Assembly (NCBI GenBank): GCA_947628445.1
Contig: CANQZX010000040.1
Location: 1-10,792, forward strand
Length of the DNA: 10,792 nt
Direction: 5' to 3'
Source of the DNA: an uncultured Bacilli bacterium
Lineage (GTDB): Bacteria; Bacillota_I; Bacilli_A; RF39; UBA660
Shown here: positions 6,240-10,792 of the stretch, piece by piece
Layout of the letters: every line of letters starts with the position of its first letter
Numbering within the stretch: position 1 is the stretch's first letter
Notes under the pieces: model-generated
Database searches by the model: none
Seen by the model: only the letters and a program-made list of their open reading frames with translations
Told to the model about the DNA's origin: nothing
Program-made: the position numbers and the translations under genes

Positions 6240-7073
6240 TTATTTTTGCGCTAAATCAACTAAATTTTTTAAAAGCATGGCTACGGTCATGGGGCCAACA
6301 CCCCCTGGTACCGGGGTTAAGTAAGCCGCTTTGGCTGCAACACTATTAGCATCAACATCGCCAATAACTTTACCAGCCACACGGTTAATCCCAACATCGA
6401 TAACCACAGCTCCATCTTTAAGATAATCGGCCGTAATCATTTGGGCTTGACCAACAGCCACCACTAAAATATCGGCCTCTCTAGTTACCCTTTTTAAATC
6501 TTGGGTTTTTGAATGGGCAATCGTTACCGTCGCATCTTTATTTAAAAGGGCTATTGCTAAGGGCCGCCCCACAATATTACTCCGCCCAATGATAACCACA
6601 TTTTTCCCGGCAAGTTCAATATTTTGACTGGCTAAAAGATCCATGATTCCCCGAGGAGTAGCCGCTAAAACACTTTTTTGTTTAGTTAAAAGCCGCCCCA
6701 TATTTAAGACCGTAAAACCATCCACATCCTTTTGAGGATCAATCGTATTTAAAATAGCAGTTTCATCTAGTGGTGCTGGTAATGGACATTGCACCAAAAT
6801 GCCATGAACTTGGTTATCAACATTTAAAGCTTTTATTTCCGCAATAAGTTCTTCTGCCCCTACATCTTCGGGGTATCTTTTTAAAAGCGCCGTGATACCA
6901 ATTTCTTCACACCGGGCCATTTTATTGCGCACATAGATTTCACTACTTGGATTAGAACCAACCAAAATAATGGCTAAAGTGGGATTAATATCTTGTTCCT
7001 TTAACTTTTTAACCTCACTCTTTAAATCATTGATAATTTCATTGGCTCTTTTTTTCCCATCAATTAATTGCAT
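6240..7073 (-). CDS. folD: Bifunctional methylene-THF dehydrogenase / methenyl-THF cyclohydrolase
   Basis: Interconverts 5,10-methylene-THF and 10-formyl-THF using NADP(H), linking the dTMP cycle to purine and formyl-Met supply. The protein has 277 residues (usual about 280-290). Marks: SEIYVRNKMARCEEIGI (44-60) with Tyr47 and the catalytic Lys51, ILVQCPLP (92-99) with Gln95, KDVDGF (115-120) with Asp118, GRSNIVGRP (163-171) of the nucleotide-binding domain, and TPVPGGVGPMTVAML near the C-terminus. The usual PCTP before the dehydrogenase domain reads AATP here (137-140). The ribosome site TAAGGGGG includes the ruvB stop codon and lies 8 bases before the ATG, suggesting coupled translation. 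Confidence 0.96.
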   Translation of the reverse strand: MQLIDGKKRANEIINDLKSEVKKLKEQDINPTLAIILVGSNPSSEIYVRNKMARCEEIGITALLKRYPEDVGAEELIAEIKALNVDNQVHGILVQCPLPAPLDETAILNTIDPQKDVDGFTVLNMGRLLTKQKSVLAATPRGIMDLLASQNIELAGKNVVIIGRSNIVGRPLAIALLNKDATVTIAHSKTQDLKRVTREADILVVAVGQAQMITADYLKDGAVVIDVGINRVAGKVIGDVDANSVAAKAAYLTPVPGGVGPMTVAMLLKNLVDLAQK

Positions 7074-7086
7074 TATTTATTCCCCC

Positions 7087-8091
7087 TTAAAAAAGTGATC
7101 CTTGATTAACAATTTTTAAATGCTTATAGGCCTTTTCGGTGGCAACTCGACCGCGAGCCGTCCGTTTAATAAAGCCCTCTTGCAATAAAAAGGGTTCGAC
7201 GATATCTTCAATAGTCGTTACCTCTTCCCCAATGGCCGTAGCAATGGTTTCAATACCCACAGGTCCTCCATTAAATTTCGTAATTAAGGCATTTAAATAA
7301 TCAATATCAATATTATCTAAACCATATTTATCAACTTTTAAGCGGTCTAACGATTTTAAAGTAATGGCTAAGTCAATTTCCCCATCACCTTCTACTAAAG
7401 CAAAATCCCGGACCCGTTTAAACAAGCGATTAGCAATCCGCGGTGTCTTTCGGCTTCTTTGGGCCAGTTCTAAAGCGGCCTCATCACTAATATGCATATT
7501 TAAAACTTTACTGGTTCTTATGACAATATCTCTTAGTTCTTCATCACTATAAAACTCAAGTTTATTAACAATTCCAAACCGGTCCCGTAAAGGAGAAGAT
7601 AAATCTCCGGCTCTTGTTGTTGCCCCAACTAAGGTAAAAGGAGGTAAATCAATCTTAATGCTTTTGCTTTTGCCTTCGTTACCAATTACAATATCCATTT
7701 CAAAATCTTCCATCGCTGGATATAATATTTCTTCAATATAAGATGGAATACGGTGAATCTCATCGATAAACAAAACATCGCCGGGTTCCAAAGTTGATAA
7801 AATAGCCGCTAAATCACCACTTTTTTCAATGGCTGGTCCACTAGCGGTTTTAATATTACTCCCCATTTCATTGGCAATAATATGGGCCAGTGTCGTTTTT
7901 CCCAGTCCCGGAGGACCATATAATAAGACATGATCTAGAGGTTCATTTCGCATTTTAGCTGCAGCAATAAAAACCGCTAAATTTTCTTTAATTTGTTTTT
8001 GACCTACATATTCCGCCAAACTGGCTGGGCGAATATTTTGTTCAAAGATATCTTCTTCTTTTAATGTTGAATCAATAATTCGATCGTCCAT
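7087..8091 (-). CDS. ruvB: Holliday junction branch-migration ATPase RuvB
   Basis: AAA+ hexameric motor that drives Holliday junction branch migration with RuvA. The protein has 334 residues, the same length as in Bacillus. Marks: N-terminal RPASLAEYVGQ (21-31), Walker A GPPGLGKTT (59-67), Walker B VLFIDEIH (106-113), sensor GATTRAGDLS (156-165), the arginine finger in SPLRDRFG (166-173), sensor 2 in RIANR, and a C-terminal winged-helix domain ending TARGRVAT. It is the first gene of the seven-gene operon. ruvA, its usual upstream neighbour, is absent; spoIVB lies there instead, divergently. The start ATG at 8091 has GAGGGTGAGG upstream. Confidence 0.97.
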   Translation of the reverse strand: MDDRIIDSTLKEEDIFEQNIRPASLAEYVGQKQIKENLAVFIAAAKMRNEPLDHVLLYGPPGLGKTTLAHIIANEMGSNIKTASGPAIEKSGDLAAILSTLEPGDVLFIDEIHRIPSYIEEILYPAMEDFEMDIVIGNEGKSKSIKIDLPPFTLVGATTRAGDLSSPLRDRFGIVNKLEFYSDEELRDIVIRTSKVLNMHISDEAALELAQRSRKTPRIANRLFKRVRDFALVEGDGEIDLAITLKSLDRLKVDKYGLDNIDIDYLNALITKFNGGPVGIETIATAIGEEVTTIEDIVEPFLLQEGFIKRTARGRVATEKAYKHLKIVNQGSLF

Positions 8092-8113
8092 GACCTCACC
8101 CTCTTCTAAAATA

Positions 8114-8142
8114 ATTATACTATAGCTTGACTTTTTCTTAAA
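8114..8142 (-). promoter_or_regulatory. Promoter of the ruvB-queA operon
   Basis: On the minus strand, a perfect TATAAT (8114-8119) lies 22 bases upstream of the ruvB ATG. Seventeen bases further upstream, TTTAAG (8137-8142) is a poor -35 lying inside the left arm of a long palindrome. I saw no LexA-type box (GAAC..GTTC) here, although ruvB is damage-induced in Bacillus. Confidence 0.6.
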
Positions 8143-8166
8143 GCTTAATTTTAAGATTTAAGAAAA
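8133..8166. repeat. 34-bp near-perfect AT-rich palindrome at the ruvB promoter
   Basis: TTTTCTTAAA (8133-8142) is the exact reverse complement of TTTAAGAAAA (8157-8166). Inside it, CTTAA-TT-TTAAG (8144-8155) is a second nested palindrome; only the pair 8143/8156 (G/A) and the central TT break symmetry. It covers the -35 of ruvB and lies about 110 bases upstream of spoIVB. It lacks a T-run on either side, so it looks more like a binding site or cruciform than a terminator. Confidence 0.7.
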
Positions 8167-8250
8167 TTAAATTAATAATAAAATAAGTTTTTTATGCTCC
8201 CAATAATTACCAGTTACCAGTTATTGTATCTTTATTTTTTTACTAATTAG

Positions 8251-8269
8251 CCACCATATATATAGGTGG
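8251..8269 (+). promoter_or_regulatory. Hairpin enclosing the spoIVB ribosome binding site
   Basis: CCACC (8251-8255) pairs perfectly with GGTGG (8265-8269) across a nine-base ATATATATA loop. The right arm is the core of AGGTGG, the only good Shine-Dalgarno sequence for spoIVB, 8 bases before ATG 8278. Pairing would hide the site, so translation could depend on opening this weak helix. No convincing sigma-A, sigma-F or sigma-G promoter was found in 8092-8250. Confidence 0.5.
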
Positions 8270-8277
8270 TTTTAAAA

Positions 8278-9252
8278 ATGAAAAAATTATTAATTATGCT
8301 GCTTTTATTAATCCCTTATCCCGTTTTGGCCTATGCGAATTATATTATTCCGGGAGGTGAAACCTTAGGCATTGAAATAAATAGTAATGGTATTATGGTC
8401 ATTGGTTTTTATGAGATCAATGGTAAATATAATAAAGGCATTCCAGCGATTAAACCAGGGGATTATATTACCGCGGTCAATGGTCAAACGGTCAATTCCA
8501 TCAAAGAACTCACAGCTATCATTGAAAAAAATGTGGCCGCCAAAGAGGTTGAAATAACTTATCTTCGTAACAAAAAAGCAAAGAAAAGTACCTTATCTTT
8601 AATTGAAGATGATGGTTTATATAAAACCGGTTTATATGTCAAAGATAGTATCACCGGAATTGGCACGCTTACCTATATTGACCCAGAATCTTTAATCTAT
8701 GGGGCTTTAGGTCACGAAATAATTGAGGCCAATACCAATAGTATTGTCGAAATAAAAAGTGGTAACATCTTTCGGAATGCCATCACCAGTATTGATAAAA
8801 GTTCCATGGGTAATGCCGGCAGTAAAAATGCCAAGTTTTATTACAATACGAAATATGGAACAATTTTAAAAAATACGCAATACGGCATTTATGGTAATTA
8901 TACCGCCAAATTGCCAAATAAAAGCACTGTCCCCATTGGTTTAAAAGAAGAAGCCAAAATTGGTCCCGCTTCTATCTATACTGTTTTAAAAGATGAAACA
9001 GTGCAAGAATATGGTATTGAAATAACATCCCTTAACGAAAGTGCTAAAGTAAAAAATATTACCTTTAAATTAGACGATGTCGACTTAATTGCGAAAACCG
9101 GCGGTATTGTTCAAGGAATGAGTGGTTCCCCTATTTTACAAAACGGTAAAATTATTGGGGCAGTTACCCATGTAATTGTCGATGATCCCCTAACAGGTTA
9201 TGGTATTTTTATTACGACGATGTTAGAAGAAGGGGAAAAAAATAATGACTAA
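8278..9252 (+). CDS. spoIVB: SpoIVB-type serine peptidase (family S55)
   Basis: In spore formers SpoIVB is made in the forespore, crosses into the intermembrane space and triggers SpoIVFB-dependent pro-sigma-K cleavage. The protein has 324 residues, about 100 shorter than in Bacillus subtilis. A signal/anchor helix (about 3-20) is followed closely by a PDZ domain (about 25-110, with GIPAIKPGDYITAVNG), then the peptidase: His146 in YGALGHEI, Asp267 at 15 residues before Ser282, the catalytic Ser282 in GGIVQGMSGSPI, and the closing THVIVDDPLTGYGIFI. The whole triad is present, so the enzyme looks active; the missing length is the spacer between membrane helix and PDZ. The start is ATG 8278, which fits AGGTGG at 8 bases, not GTG 8266, which lies inside that site. 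It is alone on the plus strand between divergent ruvB and convergent pilB. Confidence 0.92.
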   Translation: MKKLLIMLLLLIPYPVLAYANYIIPGGETLGIEINSNGIMVIGFYEINGKYNKGIPAIKPGDYITAVNGQTVNSIKELTAIIEKNVAAKEVEITYLRNKKAKKSTLSLIEDDGLYKTGLYVKDSITGIGTLTYIDPESLIYGALGHEIIEANTNSIVEIKSGNIFRNAITSIDKSSMGNAGSKNAKFYYNTKYGTILKNTQYGIYGNYTAKLPNKSTVPIGLKEEAKIGPASIYTVLKDETVQEYGIEITSLNESAKVKNITFKLDDVDLIAKTGGIVQGMSGSPILQNGKIIGAVTHVIVDDPLTGYGIFITTMLEEGEKNND

Positions 9253-9271
9253 CCATCGTTAGCCATTTTTT
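9245..9271 (+). terminator. Bidirectional terminator between spoIVB and the ATPase gene
   Basis: ATG-A-CTAAC (9245-9253) pairs with GTTAG-C-CAT (9258-9266) around CATC, with one A/C mismatch, followed by a run of six T (9266-9271). The left arm overlaps the spoIVB stop codon. On the minus strand the hairpin is followed by TATTTTTTT, so it can also end the ATPase transcript, whose stop is 5 bases away. Confidence 0.65.
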
Positions 9272-9275
9272 ATGT

Positions 9276-10583
9276 CTATAAAGTATCTATTTCCACAGTT
9301 TCATTATTAGGGGCAACTGGTGTTGATGTTTCCCCATTTTGATTAGTTAATTTACCAATAAAAGCATTTTTAAGATCAATATCATCTTCATCAATATCAT
9401 CTTCCACATCAATTACTCTAAATATTTCATCAATTGAGGTAATTCCTTCAATTACTTTATCTAAACCATCTTGAAGCAGTGATGAAACATCACTTTTTTT
9501 ATACACTAAATTCCGCAATTCAGACTTAGGGGCATTATTAACAATAGCATCTCTTACCTCTTGATTAATAATAAGAATTTCATGTAAAGCAATTCGCCCT
9601 AAATAACCATGAATGCAATCATTACAACCATTTGGCGCATAGATTTTTTCTACATCTTTGCCAAGTGCTTGTTTAAATAAGGTTTTTTCAAAGGGCGAGG
9701 TAGCTCTTTCCGTCCGACATTTTGGACATAATCTTTTAACCAAGCGTTGGGAAATAATCCCGGTTAAAGCGCTACCTAAAAGGTATCTTTCAACATCCAT
9801 ATCAAGTAACCGTTCAATTGTCGTTAGCGAGTTATTAGTGTGGATAGTTGATAAAACCAAGTGGCCAGTAATTGAGGCCCGAACCGCAATCCGCGCGGTT
9901 TCATTATCCCGAATTTCCCCAATCATGATAACATCGGGGTCTTGTCTTAAAATACTTCTTAAGGTATTACCAAAAGTTAAACCAATTTCACTCATAACTT
10001 GAACTTGGTTAATACCGGGAATCTTCATTTCAACCGGATCTTCAACCGTAATAATATTTCGTTCTACCGTATTTAAGATTTGTAACATGGCATAAACGGT
10101 AGTTGATTTCCCACTACCAGTAGCCCCCGCAACCATAATAATACCATTAGGTAAACTAATTAATCGCCGAATCTTTTCTAAGTTTTTTTCGGTTAAACCC
10201 AGATTTTCTAACCCCGCACTACTCATTTTATAATTCAAAATCCGAATAACGATTTTTTCACCATCAACAATTGGTAAACTTGATACCCGTAAGTCCAAAT
10301 CAATATCACTTGTTAAGTTTTTAATAGCTCCATCTTGGGGCAGCCGAGTTTCGGTAATATTCATCCCACTTATTATTTTAATTCTCGTTAAGAGATTTTT
10401 CTTTACAAAGTTTGGTACTTTAGCATACTCTAAAAGTTCCCCATCAATTCTAATGCGGACATTTAAAGCATCCTCTGTCGGATCAAAATGGATATCCGAT
10501 GCATTTCGATTAATAGCATCAATAATCATTTCGTTTACGATATCAACTACAGGTTTATTCTCATAATCAAAATCCCTAAACAT
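9276..10583 (-). CDS. PilB/GspE/ComGA-type secretion ATPase, short form
   Basis: Hexameric cytoplasmic ATPase of the type IV pilus / type II secretion / competence pilus family. The protein is 435 residues from ATG 10583, or 438 from GTG 10592. A ribosome site AAAGGA lies upstream; it is a little far from the ATG but too close to the GTG. Residues here use the GTG numbering. The N2 domain starts almost at once (DIVNEMIIDAINRNASDIHFDP, 17-38), so the N1 (MshEN) domain of PilB/GspE is missing, as in ComGA-like forms. Then: RLPQDGAI (83-90), Walker A GATGSGKST (156-164), Asp box ITVEDPVE (181-188), Walker B DPDVIMIGEIRD (218-229), His box TGHLVLSTIHTN (242-253), and a four-Cys zinc site (Cys289, Cys292, Cys323, Cys326). 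An acidic tail (about 396-438) follows. No pilC, pilin or prepilin peptidase gene is visible beside it, so pilus, competence or secretion role cannot be decided. Confidence 0.92.
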   Translation of the reverse strand: MFRDFDYENKPVVDIVNEMIIDAINRNASDIHFDPTEDALNVRIRIDGELLEYAKVPNFVKKNLLTRIKIISGMNITETRLPQDGAIKNLTSDIDLDLRVSSLPIVDGEKIVIRILNYKMSSAGLENLGLTEKNLEKIRRLISLPNGIIMVAGATGSGKSTTVYAMLQILNTVERNIITVEDPVEMKIPGINQVQVMSEIGLTFGNTLRSILRQDPDVIMIGEIRDNETARIAVRASITGHLVLSTIHTNNSLTTIERLLDMDVERYLLGSALTGIISQRLVKRLCPKCRTERATSPFEKTLFKQALGKDVEKIYAPNGCNDCIHGYLGRIALHEILIINQEVRDAIVNNAPKSELRNLVYKKSDVSSLLQDGLDKVIEGITSIDEIFRVIDVEDDIDEDDIDLKNAFIGKLTNQNGETSTPVAPNNETVEIDTL

Positions 10584-10613
10584 GAATATCACACTATCCT
10601 TTATTCTTTATTA

Positions 10614-10642
10614 ATTATACTATATTGTTTCCCTCCAAGCAA
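10614..10642 (-). promoter_or_regulatory. Promoter of the secretion ATPase gene
   Basis: On the minus strand, TTGCTT (10637-10642) is followed after 17 bases by a perfect TATAAT (10614-10619). The predicted start near 10607 gives a leader of about 24 nt carrying AAAGGA. With a terminator just upstream and one just downstream of the gene, the ATPase appears to be transcribed alone. Confidence 0.65.
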
Positions 10643-10654
10643 TATTTTTTCATT

Positions 10655-10680
10655 AAAAAAAGGAAAGAATAATCTTTCCC
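10655..10680 (-). terminator. Terminator of a transcript entering from the right
   Basis: On the minus strand, GGAAAG (10679-10674), a loop ATTATT and CTTTCC (10667-10662) are followed by seven T (10661-10655). This is a clean intrinsic terminator pointing leftward, upstream of the ATPase promoter, so it should end a gene or RNA located to the right. Confidence 0.65.
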
Positions 10681-10750
10681 CAATTTAAACATTTGTTTAA
10701 TTCCATGAAAGACGGAACTTATTACCCGACAGTTTTTTGTTTTCATTTAA
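10681..10750. other. Non-coding right-edge region with further small hairpins
   Basis: No credible gene. On the minus strand, AGTTCC can pair with GGAATT around a 9-nt loop, and TTAAACA-TT-TGTTTAA (10685-10700) is a perfect palindrome. Together with the flanking hairpins at 10751-10779 and 10655-10680 this makes four consecutive stems on one strand, which may be the 3' part of an RNA gene or a long 3' UTR running in from outside the window. Confidence 0.3.
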
Positions 10751-10779
10751 AAAGACATTTGGCTATCCCAAACATCTTT
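10751..10779 (-). terminator. Second leftward hairpin near the right edge
   Basis: AAAGATGTTTGG (minus, 10779-10768) pairs with CCAAATGTCTTT (10762-10751) around a 5-nt loop. The 12-bp stem needs two G-U pairs, which work only in minus-strand RNA (on the plus strand they become A/C clashes). It is followed by TTAAAT, giving a T-run of five. It may be a first terminator or part of a structured RNA; a short open frame (14 codons, stop at 10747-10749) from the window edge overlaps it, so it could alternatively lie in the 3' end of a gene. Confidence 0.4.
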
Positions 10780-10792
10780 TTCTCTTATATTG

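Noticed and set aside
8207..8220. Tandem TTACCAG-TTACCAG upstream of spoIVB
   Set aside because: Only two 7-base copies; too short to distinguish from a slip duplication, and no matching site elsewhere in the window.
8092..8260. Sigma-F or sigma-G promoter for spoIVB
   Set aside because: GTATC (8226) and CATATATA (8255) look suggestive, but the spacing is about 24 bases and the second element overlaps the ribosome-site hairpin.
9658..10002. Plus-strand open frame inside the ATPase gene
   Set aside because: Antisense shadow of the conserved Walker/zinc region; no start signals.
10488..10688. Plus-strand open frame at the 5' end of the ATPase gene
   Set aside because: It runs through the ATPase promoter and a terminator hairpin and has no ribosome site.

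Overview
The window is an AT-rich, densely coded stretch of a low-GC Gram-positive (Firmicutes/Bacillota) chromosome. The evidence is the ruvB/queA/tgt neighbourhood, a SpoIVB-type sporulation protease, AGGAGG-like ribosome binding sites, sigma-A style promoters with 17-bp spacers, and hairpin-plus-T-run terminators. TGA is used as a stop (tgt, folA) and the Trp codons I checked are TGG, so this is the standard bacterial code and not the Mycoplasma code. The Tmk and ThyA variants look Clostridia/Erysipelotrichia-like. I cannot name a species; a small-genome gut Bacilli/Erysipelotrichia-type lineage is a guess.

Layout from left to right: (1) tgt on the minus strand. (2) A small two-helix membrane protein gene (1285-1668, plus), divergent from tgt; the two promoters overlap and share one -35 sequence. 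(3) A 212-bp intergenic region (1669-1880) that I read as an independent small RNA gene on the minus strand. It has a TTGACA-17-TGCTAGGAT promoter, a predicted +1 exactly at the first base of an 8-bp hairpin, three tandem ~36-nt repeat units enclosed by a closing helix, and a terminator. (4) A seven-gene minus-strand operon transcribed ruvB, folD, glyA, thyA, folA, tmk, queA (8091 to 1881), with short gaps and several Shine-Dalgarno sequences that contain or abut the previous stop codon. (5) spoIVB on the plus strand, with its ribosome binding site inside a small hairpin. (6) A pilB/gspE/comGA-type secretion ATPase gene on the minus strand, apparently monocistronic, converging on spoIVB at a shared bidirectional terminator. 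(7) About 200 bp at the right edge without a convincing gene but with several hairpins, including terminators for something transcribed from beyond the window.

The operon core is a complete thymidylate module. GlyA charges tetrahydrofolate with a one-carbon unit, FolD interconverts the one-carbon forms, ThyA uses methylene-THF to make dTMP and releases dihydrofolate, FolA reduces that back to THF, and Tmk phosphorylates dTMP. It sits between ruvB and queA, which are neighbours in many Firmicutes (ruvA-ruvB-queA-tgt). QueA and Tgt both act in queuosine tRNA modification, but tgt is here separated and has its own promoter. The most novel-looking element is the repeat-containing small RNA at about 1664-1840. 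Its tandem 35/36-nt repeats followed by a terminator resemble the layout of type III antitoxin RNAs, but no toxin gene follows it.
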